Assembly (NCBI RefSeq): GCF_025813715.1
Contig: NZ_CP107532.1
Location: forward strand, 5,056,001-5,120,000
Direction: 5' to 3'
DNA: 64,000 nucleotides
From: Methylobacterium sp. FF17
GTDB lineage: Bacteria > Pseudomonadota > Alphaproteobacteria > Rhizobiales > Beijerinckiaceae
The translations under genes and the position numbers were made by a program. This document shows positions 47,828-57,050 of this stretch, in pieces (the first letter of the stretch is position 1; each line of letters opens with the position of its first letter). The notes beneath the pieces are model-generated. The model worked only from the letters and a program-made list of their open reading frames with translations, searched no databases and had not been told where the DNA came from.

Positions 47828-48982
47828 TTGACCGCCACCCGTCCGACCGACCCTCACCTGCCCGGCTCGGTGCGGCGGAAGATCGGCGTGCTGTACCTGT
47901 TCCTGGTTTCCGCGAACGTCGCGGTCTGGGCCTGGGCGTACGATCTCTTCGCCGGCAACCCGGCCCTGCTCTCGACGGCATTCCTGGCCTATGTCCTCGG
48001 GGTGCGGCACGGCGTCGATCCGGATCACATCGCGGCGATCGACAACGTCACGCGCAAGCTGATGCAGGAGGGCCAGCGACCGATCGCCGTCGGTCTCTGG
48101 TTCGCGCTCGGTCACTCCACCGTCGTCGTCGTCGCGGCCACCTTCGTCGCGCTCGCCACGACCAGCATGCTCGATGTCCCGGGGCGATACCGGGAGCTGG
48201 GAAGCCTAGTCGGGACGGGCGTGTCGGCGACGTTCCTGATCCTCATCAGCCTCGTCAATTGCGTGGTTCTGGCCGGCGTCTGCCGCGCCTTCTGGCGCCT
48301 GCGCCGGGGGCGGGACGTCCCCCGGGATCCCGAGCGCATGCCGCCCGCGCATCAGGGTCTCCTGACCCGGATCCTGCGTCCCCTGTTCGGGCTGATCACG
48401 CGGTCCTGGCAGATGTACCCGTTGGGCCTGCTCTTCGCGCTCGGCTTCGAGACGGCCACGGAAGTGAGCCTGTTCGGCCTCTCGGCGGCACAGGCCGGGA
48501 GCGGGGCGGATCTCTGGCTCGTCCTCGTGTTCGCAGCCCTCTTCACCGCCGGCATGACGCTGGTCGATGCCACCGATGGCGTGCTGATGCTCGGGGCCTA
48601 CAGCTGGGCGTATGTGCAGCCGCAGAGGAAGCTTCTCTACAACCTCGTCGTCACCCTCCTGTCCGTCGTGGTCGCCCTGGTGATCGGCACGTCGGAGGCC
48701 ATCGATATCGTCGCCGACCGGTTCGGATCACAGAGCGGGCACGGGACCTGGCTCGGCAGCATCTCCGACCATTACGATACGCTCGGGTTCGGAATCATCG
48801 GCGCTTTCGTCCTGGCCTGGGCGGTGTCCTGGCTCATGCACCGCCGTGACCGGTCCGGTTCCGACAATCCCGGGTTCTGGCTCGACCGTTCGCGAGCCGC
48901 GCCTGACGCCTGTACGCGCGCCGCACTTGCCGGGCCTCCGATCGGCTTGGCTTCTCCGCCCCGACCCGCTCCGCCGGGCTGA
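47828..48982 (+). CDS. nhlF: NiCoT-family cobalt/nickel permease (NhlF-like)
   Basis: Inner membrane permease of about 384 residues with the NiCoT signatures RHGVDPDHIAAIDNVTR (HX4DH), LGHSTVVV, LGFETATEVSLF and GMTLVDATDGVLM. It supplies Co2+ for the cobalt nitrile hydratase, as NhlF does in Rhodococcus. TTG 47828 has GGAG 7 nt upstream; GTG 47798 is the longer option. The last 50 residues are a polar Pro/Ala-rich tail. Confidence 0.91.
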   Translation: MTATRPTDPHLPGSVRRKIGVLYLFLVSANVAVWAWAYDLFAGNPALLSTAFLAYVLGVRHGVDPDHIAAIDNVTRKLMQEGQRPIAVGLWFALGHSTVVVVAATFVALATTSMLDVPGRYRELGSLVGTGVSATFLILISLVNCVVLAGVCRAFWRLRRGRDVPRDPERMPPAHQGLLTRILRPLFGLITRSWQMYPLGLLFALGFETATEVSLFGLSAAQAGSGADLWLVLVFAALFTAGMTLVDATDGVLMLGAYSWAYVQPQRKLLYNLVVTLLSVVVALVIGTSEAIDIVADRFGSQSGHGTWLGSISDHYDTLGFGIIGAFVLAWAVSWLMHRRDRSGSDNPGFWLDRSRAAPDACTRAALAGPPIGLASPPRPAPPG

Positions 48983-49026
48983 CGACCTGGCGCTCGAAGG
49001 AGGCCGGGTGGCCGCTGGGGTCCGCC

Positions 49027-50115
49027 CTACCGCAGATCCCCGTCCATCCGAACACCGTTCGAACGGTCGTGCCCAAGGGCGGGGGCGGGCAAGGATTCGG
49101 CCGTCGCGCGCCCCGTCTCGTCCGTCGCTGCAGCATCGCCGTCGTGGAAGGTGGCGGGCTGCTGGCGCCGGCGTCGAACCGTGAGGTCGAAGATGTCGAA
49201 GCGATTGTAATACCCGACGACATCGTGGAACTGCTTCGGCTCGATGCAGGCGTTGAGGTCGATGTCGGCGTAGACGATGCCTTCCTCGTTCTGAAGGACT
49301 TCGCTGATCTGGCGTCCGGTGGGATCGATGACGAAGGATGCGGCGCGCGGCGTTTCGTCGAGGACGCGCGCGGCCCTTGCGTCGCGTCCGACGAGGGCGT
49401 CCCGCATGGCACTGTCCATGAAGCCGGCGGTCACGATGCCGAAGGCCTTGGCTTCGAACGAATGGGCGCTCGCCCGGATCCGGTTGGCCGCAACGTTGTC
49501 GAAATTGCCGTCTTCCGCCGGCGGACGCGTCGGCTAGATCGGCGGCCAGGACGAGACGTGGACCTGCTCGCCCTGCGCCATCAGCGCGAACCGCGCGAGG
49601 GGGTTGGTGTTCTCGCCGCAGATCAGCCCGCCGAGGCGCCCGATCCGGGTGTCGGCCACGCGCAGACCCTCGCCGTCCCCGGCAGCCCAGACGAGCTTCT
49701 CATAGAAGGTCGGCACCAGCTTGCGGTGGTGAACGAGGATGGCGCCGTCATCGCCGATGAGAAGGTTGGTGTTCCACAGGCAGCCGACGCTGGCCGGCGA
49801 GCGCTCGCTGATGCCGATGGAGACGAAGACGCCGAGTTGCCGGGCCTGGTGCCGGATCTCGGTCACTTCCGGCCCGTCCACGAAGACGGATTCGGTCACC
49901 ATGCGCTGGAACAGGTCGTGGTTCTCGATGGGCGCCCACAGGGCCGCCCAGACGGGAAAGGCCGGGATGTAGGTTTCCGGGAAGGCGATGAACTCCGCGC
50001 CGGCGCGAGCCGCTTCCCGAAGAATCGAAACGGCCTTTCGGGTGGTCGCGGCCTTGTCGAGAAAGACCGGGGCGGCGTGCACGGCCGCGACCTTGAAGCG
50101 TGGAAGCTGACCCAT
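49027..50115 (-). pseudogene. Nitrilase interrupted by one in-frame amber codon
   Basis: Carbon-nitrogen hydrolase of the nitrilase/cyanide-hydratase class. Read through, it encodes 362 codons, the usual nitrilase length. The first 193 residues hold the full triad: Glu47 (FPETYIPAFPVW), Lys132 (HHRKLVPTFYEK) and Cys166 (LICGENTNPLAR). Codon 194 is TAG (49534-49536), after SSWPPI and before PTRPPAEDGNFDN; relatives have Trp here, so one TGG-to-TAG change explains it. The same frame continues cleanly to 49027 with RIRASAHSFEAKAFGIVTAGFMD. No other damage is visible. A functional protein would need readthrough or suppression. Confidence 0.88.
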
Positions 50116-50364
50116 CTGCGACCTCTCTGCCTGGGTGATCCGCGAAAGTTCGCCGATGCCGCCGTGCGGGTTTTTCTCCCCGGCGCGGAACCGCGATGTC
50201 TCGCCCGTTCCACCTCGAACCGGTTCGACCTTGGGACCTTCGGGGGAACCGATAACAGGGGGCCGCGACCGCCGTTGAGAGCCTTTCGCTGCAAAGGGGT
50301 TTGCAGACCTGCACGGGGCTGACCCGGTATGCGCCGGCGATCGCGGCCTCGCCCACGGAGCCGG

Positions 50365-51261
50365 TCAGAAGCGTGTCAGATACGCGTTCTCGCGATCGAA
50401 CAGCCCGGTGAGGAAGCGGGTCACCGCACGGACGCGACCGAGATGTTCGATGTCCTCGTGCACGGACAGGTACACGTCCCGCATGACGACGGCGGTGTCG
50501 GGAAGGACGGGCACCAGACTAGGCTCGCGCTTCGAACAGAACAGCGGCAACAGCCCGATCCCGAACCCGGCGGCCACCGCGTTCTGCTGTGCGGCGAGGC
50601 TCGTCGACCGGAAGACCACGCTCTCCGGCTGCAGGATGTCCAGGAGCCAGTGCACCGTGTCTATGGCGAGGAGATCCTCCACGTAATCCACGAAGTCGTG
50701 CCGCTGGAGTTCACATCGCTCCGTGGGTGTACCCCGATCGGCCAGGTAGGCTGGCGCGGCGAACAGGGCGAGGCGGATCGCCCCGATCCGCTGGACCTTC
50801 AGGCGCGGCCCCTGGGGTGGGACGAAGCTGACGGAGATGTCGGCCTCGCGCTTGGTGAGGTTGATCAGGTGGCGTTCGGTGACGAGCTCGATCACGATGC
50901 CCGGATGGGTCCGGGCGAGTTCGCGGAAGCGCCCGCTGAGATAGAAGGCCGCGATTCCCTCCATGCTCGCCACCCGGACCCGCCCGGCGGGTTCCGTCCC
51001 GACCGACGAGCCGAGCACCCCGGGGACCGAGAGCGCCTGCGCCTCGATGGCCTCCGCGACCGCCAGCAGCCTGTGCCCGTGCTCGGTCAGGATGAAGCCA
51101 TCGGGGCGGCGGTCGAAGAGTTTCGCGTCGATGGAGCGCTCGAGCTCGGCGACGCGACGGCTGACCGTCGTGTGGTCGACCCTCAGCCGCTTGGCCGCCG
51201 GCATGAGGCGCCCATGCCGGGCGAGTTCCAGAAAGAACGTCAGGTCGTTCCAGTCGAACAC
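50365..51261 (-). CDS. LysR-family regulator
   Basis: 298 residues from GTG 51261 (VFDWNDLTFFLELARHGRLMPAAKRL); the frame is open further upstream but that part has no LysR similarity. HTH RLRVDHTTVSRRVAELERSIDAKLFDRRPDG. Divergent from the amide-type ABC transporter genes with 286 bp between, and next to the nitrilase, so it may regulate either. No ribosome site clearly fixes the start. Confidence 0.87.
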   Translation of the reverse strand: MFDWNDLTFFLELARHGRLMPAAKRLRVDHTTVSRRVAELERSIDAKLFDRRPDGFILTEHGHRLLAVAEAIEAQALSVPGVLGSSVGTEPAGRVRVASMEGIAAFYLSGRFRELARTHPGIVIELVTERHLINLTKREADISVSFVPPQGPRLKVQRIGAIRLALFAAPAYLADRGTPTERCELQRHDFVDYVEDLLAIDTVHWLLDILQPESVVFRSTSLAAQQNAVAAGFGIGLLPLFCSKREPSLVPVLPDTAVVMRDVYLSVHEDIEHLGRVRAVTRFLTGLFDRENAYLTRF

Positions 51262-51547
51262 GGACGACTCGGGTGTGAGGCCACGGATGCCGAACGGTAC
51301 CTCGGCGTGCGGCAAGCGCCTAGCAGTGACAGGGACCGAGCGTTCGATGCGCCGAGCACGGATCGACAATGGGCCCCAAGGGAGCGTCGGACCAATCGGC
51401 ATCGCTTAAACGGGCGGCGTATTGATGCAAGAAGTGGCAGGGCGCGCTGCAGTTTTCAGCGGAACTTCCGCAGGGGGCTGTGCGCGTTTTTCCAGTCCCG
51501 CGTCGCTCGGGCTGCGGTTACCCTCGCGTCGAATTGGGGGGATCCAC

Positions 51548-52711
51548 ATGCTTCGAGTACTGGCGAACACGCTGCTGGCGGCCGTGACCGTTCTGGGCCC
51601 GGCGCGGATGGCGGAAGCGAAGGATACGGTGAAGATCGCCTTCATCGGGCCGTTGACGGGCGGCAACGCCGCTGCCGGCATGGGTGGGCGCAACTCGTCG
51701 CTGCTCGCCGTGCAGATCTGGAACGCGGATCCGAAGAGCCGATACCTCTACGAGCTCGCCGTCTTCGACGACGAATGCAAGCCGAACATCGGCGTCCAGG
51801 TCGCGACCAAGGCCGCCGCGGACCGTTCGGTCACGGCCGGCATCACCCATTACTGCTCGGCCGTCGGGATCGCGACCGTCGACACCTACGCCCGCTTCAA
51901 GCTCCCGGTGGTGGTCTGGGGCGCCATCCTGCCGGAGATCACCTACGGCAACGCGCATAAACAGATCCACCGTGTGAACGGCACGATGATCAACGAAGGC
52001 AAGCTCGCGGCGTCGTTCCTCTCGGAGCACGGTTTCAAGACCGTCGCGGTGATCCACGACACGACGGATTACGGCAAAGGACAGAACAAGTACTTTTCCG
52101 AATATCTCAAGCCGGCCGGAGGCGAGATCCTGGCGACCTTCGCGGTCGCGCCCGACCAGCAGGATTTCACGGCGGAACTGACGCGGATCAAGGAGCTGAG
52201 GCCGGACCTCGTCTTCATCGGCGGCCTGACGCCCCTCGGCGTCCGCGTCCGCTCGCAGATGGAGCGTCTCGGGATCGAGGCCCGCATGGCGGGGGTCTCG
52301 GGGATCATGACGGCGGGCTTCCTCGAAGGTGCGGGCGCCGCCGCAGAGGGAACCGTCTCGTTCCATAACGGCGCGCCCCTCTCGAAATACGCCAACGGTC
52401 AGGCCTTCACCGAAGCCTACGGGAAGGCCGGGTTCCGGGAGGATCCCGATGCCTACGGCCCGTTCGCCTATTCCGCCGCGAACCTGATCATGGATGCCGT
52501 CGAGAAGGTCGGGCCCGATCGGGCGAAGGTCACGACCGAGCTGAACGGCACCAAAGGCTACCCGTCCCTCATCGGCGAGATCAACTTCGACGATCACCGT
52601 CAGAACCTCGTGAACGCGAACGTCTACGTCGCGCAGGGTGGGAAGTGGGTCTACTGGCCGGACAGCGACTATGCGGCCGGAAAGAAGGCCCTGGTGCCCG
52701 CCCGGCGCTGA
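51548..52711 (+). CDS. ABC transporter substrate-binding protein, LIV/amide type
   Basis: Periplasmic type 1 binding protein of 387 residues with a signal peptide (MLRVLANTLLAAVTVLGPARMAEA). Mature start KDTVKIAFIGPLTGGNAAAGMGGRNS and FGY-type later motifs match the LivJ/AmiC/urea family (Peripla_BP_6). Located in the nitrile island, so it may bind a nitrile, amide or aldoxime rather than branched-chain amino acids (inferred). First gene of the five-gene transporter operon. Confidence 0.92.
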   Translation: MLRVLANTLLAAVTVLGPARMAEAKDTVKIAFIGPLTGGNAAAGMGGRNSSLLAVQIWNADPKSRYLYELAVFDDECKPNIGVQVATKAAADRSVTAGITHYCSAVGIATVDTYARFKLPVVVWGAILPEITYGNAHKQIHRVNGTMINEGKLAASFLSEHGFKTVAVIHDTTDYGKGQNKYFSEYLKPAGGEILATFAVAPDQQDFTAELTRIKELRPDLVFIGGLTPLGVRVRSQMERLGIEARMAGVSGIMTAGFLEGAGAAAEGTVSFHNGAPLSKYANGQAFTEAYGKAGFREDPDAYGPFAYSAANLIMDAVEKVGPDRAKVTTELNGTKGYPSLIGEINFDDHRQNLVNANVYVAQGGKWVYWPDSDYAAGKKALVPARR

Positions 52712-52769
52712 TGAACAGGGCCGGTTAGGCCCGCCCCTTCGATCATCTCGTAACACGCGGGAGCACAGG

Positions 52770-53687
52770 ATGGATTTCGGCTTTCTGGCCCAGCATCTGT
52801 TCAATGGACTGATGCTGGGCGTCATCTACGCGATGATCGCCGTGGGGTTCTCGCTGTTCTTCGGCGTCCTCGACGTGATCAAGTTCTCGCACGGCGATGT
52901 CGTCACCCTCGGCGCTTTCGCGGCCCTCGGTGCCGTCGCCTTCGTGGGCTCCCTCGTTCCCGTGCCGGGCCTCGCCCTGATCCTCGGGCTCCTGGCCGCC
53001 ATCGCGGCCGGCATGGCGGCGGGCGTCCTGATCGGCGGCACCCTCGTGCTGCCCCTGCGCAACGCGCCGCCCGTCAACGTCCTGCTGATCACCCTGATGG
53101 CCGGCACCATCCTGCGCGAGGCGATCCGCCTCGGCGTGCCGAACGGCGGCAACCCCAAGCCGTTCCCGGCCCTGCTTCCGGAACAGCGCATCACGGCGGG
53201 CTCCTTCAGTGTCGGGCTCGACAGCGTGATCATCCTCGTGGCGGGCCTTGCGGTGATCTTCGCCACCCATCGCCTCGTCACGCGCACCCGTCTCGGGCTG
53301 GCGATCCGTGCGGTCGCCCAGGATCCCGAGGTGGCCTGTCTGTCCGGCATCGATTTCCGCCGCACGGTGCTCGGGACTTTCGCCCTCGGCTCGGCGCTCG
53401 CCGCCATCGCGGGCTGCATGCTCGGGCTCTACTACCGCGAGATCAACTTCAGCATGGGTCTCGTTCTCGGCGTGATCGGCTTCGCCGCCGCTGTGGTGGG
53501 CGGGCTCGGCAGCCTGCTCGGACCCATCCTCGGCGGCTTCCTGTTCGCCGGCGTCCAGACTCTCGTCACGATCTCCGTGCCCTCCGCCAGCGCCTACAAG
53601 GACGTGGCGGCCTTCGCGGTGGTGATCGTGCTTATCGGCCTGTTTCCCACGGGCCTGATCTCCGAACATTCCAGCGAGCGGGTCTGA
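52770..53687 (+). CDS. ABC transporter permease, LivH type
   Basis: 305 residues, about eight TM segments, LivH/UrtB family: QHLFNGLMLGVIYAMIAVGFSLFFGVLDVIKFSHGDVVTLGAF and the EAA-like loop IRAVAQDPEVACLSGIDFRR. ATG overlaps the AGG of a GGGAGCACAGG ribosome site. Follows the binding protein gene by 58 bp. Confidence 0.92.
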   Translation: MDFGFLAQHLFNGLMLGVIYAMIAVGFSLFFGVLDVIKFSHGDVVTLGAFAALGAVAFVGSLVPVPGLALILGLLAAIAAGMAAGVLIGGTLVLPLRNAPPVNVLLITLMAGTILREAIRLGVPNGGNPKPFPALLPEQRITAGSFSVGLDSVIILVAGLAVIFATHRLVTRTRLGLAIRAVAQDPEVACLSGIDFRRTVLGTFALGSALAAIAGCMLGLYYREINFSMGLVLGVIGFAAAVVGGLGSLLGPILGGFLFAGVQTLVTISVPSASAYKDVAAFAVVIVLIGLFPTGLISEHSSERV

Positions 53688-53689
53688 CC

Positions 53690-54883
53690 ATGAACTCTGC
53701 CGAGATCCAGCTCTCCGGCGCTGCCCCTGCGGCCGCGGGCGCCCCGTTCGAACGCATCGCCGCGGTCGCGGTGCCGATCCTGAGTTTCGCCGCCCTGGCC
53801 TGTCTCCTGGGGGCCGAGCGGGAGTGGGAGATCCTCGGGATTCTCCTCGCCTTCCTGGCCGCCCTCGTCGTCCTCGACCGGACGCCGACCGGCCGAGCGG
53901 CGGTCGCCGCCTGCCGCAGCCAGCGCGGGATCGCGAACGCCACCGCGGCCCTGGCGACCCTGGTTCTCCTGTGGATCTTCCGCGAGGAGCACTACGCCCT
54001 CCTCATGGTCGCGACGGTGGCGCTCTCCGCCACGGCCTGCATCGGCCTCAACATCCAGATGGCGCTCGGCGGCATCGCCAACTTCGCCTCGGCGGCGTTC
54101 TTCACCCTCGGTGCCTACACCGCCGCCGTGCTGGCGGGACACACCGCGCTCCCGCACCTCGCGGTGCTCGCGGCGGGCGGACTCGTGACCGCCGCCCTCG
54201 GCCTGCTCCTGCTGCTGCCCGTCCTGCGGACGCGTGGCCACTACGTGGCCCTCGTGACCATCGCCTTCGGCGTGCTGCTGCGCAACCTGCTGGAGGTGAA
54301 CGATACCCTTGGCGGACCCCAGGGCCTGAAGATCCCGAGTTTCGCGCCGTTCGGCCTCGATTTCGGGGCCGTCAGTGCCGTGGCCGGCTACGAGGTCTCG
54401 TTCTACCTGCCCTACGCCCTGGCGGCGGCGATCCTCTTCGCCCTGGCCTTCGCGGCGATGCGGTGCCTGGAGCTTTCCTGGATCGGCATCGCCATCGACG
54501 CCGTGCGCACCGACCCCATCGCGGCGTCCACCTTCGGCCTGTCGCCGGCGCGCTGGAAGGCCACCGCCTTCCTGTTCGGCAATGCCATGATCGGCGTCGC
54601 CGGCGCGCTCTACGGAATGATGAACGGGTTCGTGAACCCCAACGGCGCAGGCTTCGGCGAATCCCTGACCCTGCTCTCCATCGTGGTCCTCGGCGGCCTC
54701 GGCAACGTCTGGGGGACGGTGGCGGCCGCGGCCATCATCCTCGTCCTCCCCGAGAAACTTCAGGCGATCCAGGAGTACCGCCTGCTGATCTTCGCCGCCG
54801 TGGTGATCGCGATCCTGCGCTTCCGCCCGAGCGGTCTTCTGCCGCGCCCCTTGCGCATCCTCGGCGGCCGGACGGGAGGCTGA
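53690..54883 (+). CDS. ABC transporter permease, LivM type
   Basis: 397-residue membrane protein of the LivM/UrtC family with about ten TM segments: LNIQMALGGIANFASAAFFTLGAYTAAVL, the cytoplasmic loop LRTRGHYVALVTIAFGVLLRNL and GGLGNVWGTVAAAAIILVLPEKL. Begins 2 bp after the LivH-type stop, so the two are translationally coupled. Confidence 0.92.
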   Translation: MNSAEIQLSGAAPAAAGAPFERIAAVAVPILSFAALACLLGAEREWEILGILLAFLAALVVLDRTPTGRAAVAACRSQRGIANATAALATLVLLWIFREEHYALLMVATVALSATACIGLNIQMALGGIANFASAAFFTLGAYTAAVLAGHTALPHLAVLAAGGLVTAALGLLLLLPVLRTRGHYVALVTIAFGVLLRNLLEVNDTLGGPQGLKIPSFAPFGLDFGAVSAVAGYEVSFYLPYALAAAILFALAFAAMRCLELSWIGIAIDAVRTDPIAASTFGLSPARWKATAFLFGNAMIGVAGALYGMMNGFVNPNGAGFGESLTLLSIVVLGGLGNVWGTVAAAAIILVLPEKLQAIQEYRLLIFAAVVIAILRFRPSGLLPRPLRILGGRTGG

Positions 54884-54887
54884 GACC

Positions 54888-55682
54888 ATGACTGCGTCCC
54901 TCATGACCGCGCCCCTGCTCACCTGCTCCGGCCTGACCATGCGTTTCGGAGGCCTCACCGCCCTCGACGGGCTCGACATTTCCGTCGACCCCGGCACGAC
55001 CATCGGCCTCGTCGGCCCGAACGGATCGGGCAAGACCACGTTCTTCAACGTGCTCACCGGCCTCTACCGCCCCTCGGCGGGCACGGCGGCCCTCGCCGAG
55101 GCGGACATCTTCGGAAAATCGCCCCAGGCGATCGGACGCGCCGGCGTGGCGCGCACCTTCCAGAGGTGCCGGCTCATGCTCGACCAGAGCGTATTCGACA
55201 ACATCGCCCTCGGTGCCCTGCGCCACCAGGATCTCGGCCTCGCGGCCCAGTTGTTCCGTCGGCGCCGGCTGCGCGCGGAGATCGACGCCCTGGTCGAACG
55301 GGTGCACGGCATCGCCATGCGGTTCAACCCGGCTATCGCCGCGTCCCTGTTCGAGCCGGCGGGGAGCTTCACGATGATCGACCGCCGCCGCATCGAGATC
55401 TGCCGCGCGCTGATCGCCAATCCGCGCCTCCTCCTCCTCGACGAACCGTCGGCGGGCATGACCCCGGAGGAGACGCGCCGCCTGATGGACGACCTCCTCG
55501 ATTTCCGGCGGGAGGCTCCGGACCTCGCGGTGATCCTCGTGGAGCATGAGATGGACGTGATCCGCCGGGTCTCGAACCGCTGCGTCGTGCTGAATTTCGG
55601 CCGCAAGATCTTCGAGGGGTCCTTCGAGGACCTGATTGAGGACCGGGACGTCCAGACCGCCTACCTGGGGAGCGGACATTGA
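54888..55682 (+). CDS. ABC transporter ATP-binding protein, LivG type
   Basis: 264 residues. Walker A GPNGSGKTT, Walker B LLLLDEPSAG and the H-loop VEHEM are canonical. The signature region reads SFTMIDRRRIEICRAL, where an LSGGQ-like motif is degenerate (FTMIDRR), which is unusual for a LivG protein. It overlaps the LivF gene by 4 bp. Confidence 0.9.
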   Translation: MTASLMTAPLLTCSGLTMRFGGLTALDGLDISVDPGTTIGLVGPNGSGKTTFFNVLTGLYRPSAGTAALAEADIFGKSPQAIGRAGVARTFQRCRLMLDQSVFDNIALGALRHQDLGLAAQLFRRRRLRAEIDALVERVHGIAMRFNPAIAASLFEPAGSFTMIDRRRIEICRALIANPRLLLLDEPSAGMTPEETRRLMDDLLDFRREAPDLAVILVEHEMDVIRRVSNRCVVLNFGRKIFEGSFEDLIEDRDVQTAYLGSGH

Positions 55683-56416
55683 GCACGGTGCGCAAGGCCG
55701 CCTCGCGGCACCTCTCGGTCTCCGGGGTCAGTTCGGGCTACGACCGCGCCGATGTGCTCAAGCAGGTCTCCCTGGACGTCCGCCCCGGCGAGGTCACCTG
55801 CATCCTCGGGGCCAACGGCGCCGGCAAGAGCACGCTCATCCGGACGATCCTGGGGTTGAACCGGGTCCGTTCGGGCACGATCCGCTTCGGGACCACGAAC
55901 CTCGACGGGCTTCCCCCGCACAGGATCGTGGCGCTCGGCATCGGCGTCGTCCCGGAGGGCAACCGGGTCCTGCCTCGGATGACGGTCGCGGAGAACCTCG
56001 AAGTCGGCGGACTCCTCGATCCCGACCCCGGCAAGGTCGCCGAGCGGATGGAAGCGATGTTCGCGGTGTTTCCGCGCCTCAGGGAGCGGCGCACGCAGCT
56101 CGCCGGCACCCTGTCGGGGGGCGAGCGCTCGATGCTCTCCATCGCCCGCGGCCTCATGACCGATCCCGAACTCGTGGTGTTCGACGAACCGTCGCTCGGT
56201 CTCTCGCCGCTGTTCGTCTCCGAGGTCTTCGGCATCGTCCGGCGCCTCAAGGAGACGGGCCTGACGATCCTGCTCGTCGAGCAGAACGTGCGCCAGACGC
56301 TCGACGTCGCCGATCACGGCTACGTCCTCTCCCAGGGGAGCGTCGTGGCCTCGGGAGAGACGCGGGCGCTCCGGGAGGACGCCGAACTCCACAAGGCCTA
56401 CTTCGGCGTGCATTGA
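55679..56416 (+). CDS. ABC transporter ATP-binding protein, LivF type
   Basis: 245 residues from a TTG start that overlaps the LivG stop (ATTGA), with GGGGAG 6 nt upstream. Walker A GANGAGKST, signature LSGGERSML, Walker B VVFDEPSLGLSP, H-region VEQNVRQTLD. The next gene's ATG overlaps its stop. Confidence 0.93.
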   Translation: MSTVRKAASRHLSVSGVSSGYDRADVLKQVSLDVRPGEVTCILGANGAGKSTLIRTILGLNRVRSGTIRFGTTNLDGLPPHRIVALGIGVVPEGNRVLPRMTVAENLEVGGLLDPDPGKVAERMEAMFAVFPRLRERRTQLAGTLSGGERSMLSIARGLMTDPELVVFDEPSLGLSPLFVSEVFGIVRRLKETGLTILLVEQNVRQTLDVADHGYVLSQGSVVASGETRALREDAELHKAYFGVH

Positions 56417-56817
56417 TGGACGACACCGGCAGCCTGCGCGCGATCTGGCTGGATGCTCCGCCCGGCCTGACGGCTCCGAGCCCTCGGAGCGCTCTCGAGC
56501 TTCGCGCCGGGGGGCCGGTGACTGAGGGGGAGGATCTCGCGACTATCCTCACCGGCCGGGCGATCGTGGTGACCGCCCACGTGCCCTTGCGCGCGCCCCT
56601 GCTCCGGCGCTGCCGCTGGGTCCGGGGCATCGTCGGGATCGGCCCCGGCGCCCCGGTGGACTGGGAGGAAGCCTCCCTCATGTGCCTCCTGACCGCAAAG
56701 GTCGGGCTCGAAAGCAGTCCGCCCCTGATGGCGAGCCGCGTGAGGGAGGCGGTCACCGCGATGGCGATTCGCCTGCGCATCCTCGATGATCTCGCGGACG
56801 GCTGGGAGGGCACGTGA
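56416..56817 (+). CDS. Unknown 133-residue protein in the nitrile island
   Basis: No family is recognised with confidence. The middle part (AIVVTAHVPLRAPLLRRCRWVRGIVGIGPGAPVDWEEASL) is faintly like the N-terminal substrate half of 2-hydroxyacid dehydrogenases, but no NAD domain follows. Its ATG overlaps the LivF stop (TGATG), so it is translated with the transporter and lies between it and the aldoxime dehydratase. Cys residues occur in RRCRW and LMCLL. A role in the aldoxime-nitrile pathway is suggested by position only. Confidence 0.6.
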   Translation: MDDTGSLRAIWLDAPPGLTAPSPRSALELRAGGPVTEGEDLATILTGRAIVVTAHVPLRAPLLRRCRWVRGIVGIGPGAPVDWEEASLMCLLTAKVGLESSPPLMASRVREAVTAMAIRLRILDDLADGWEGT

Positions 56818-56865
56818 GGTTGCCGGGGCCGACGTTTCGGATCTGCATGCGGCTTCCGGGGCCAT

Positions 56866-56899
56866 GGGCACCCGGCCAAGGTTGGGCGCCCGGCCAAGG
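56866..56899. repeat. Short tandem repeat upstream of aldoxime dehydratase
   Basis: GGGCACCCGGCCAAGG and GGGCGCCCGGCCAAGG are repeated with an 18-bp period, about 150 bp upstream of the dehydratase start. Could be a regulator site or simple low-complexity DNA. Confidence 0.4.
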
Positions 56900-57050
56900 C
56901 CGGGGCGCAACCTCACCCAACTGCGACGATGACGGCGGACCTCGCCCGGTCGACGTTTGCGCACGGATCGTTGCGGCGAACGCGTGCTGATTCCGACGCC
57001 GATCCTGGGCATGCTCCGTCCCGAGGTTCCAGAGCTCAGAGAATGCCGTC

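Noticed and set aside
51422..51440. Possible sigma-54 promoter (TGGCAGGGCGCGCTGC) before the substrate-binding protein gene
   Set aside because: GG-to-GC spacing is 11 instead of 10 and the -12 TTGC element is missing.
51538..51550. GGATCCACATG resembling the right end of the TGTGGATCGG repeat
   Set aside because: Only eight bases match and they coincide with the start of a well-supported gene; the match is likely chance.
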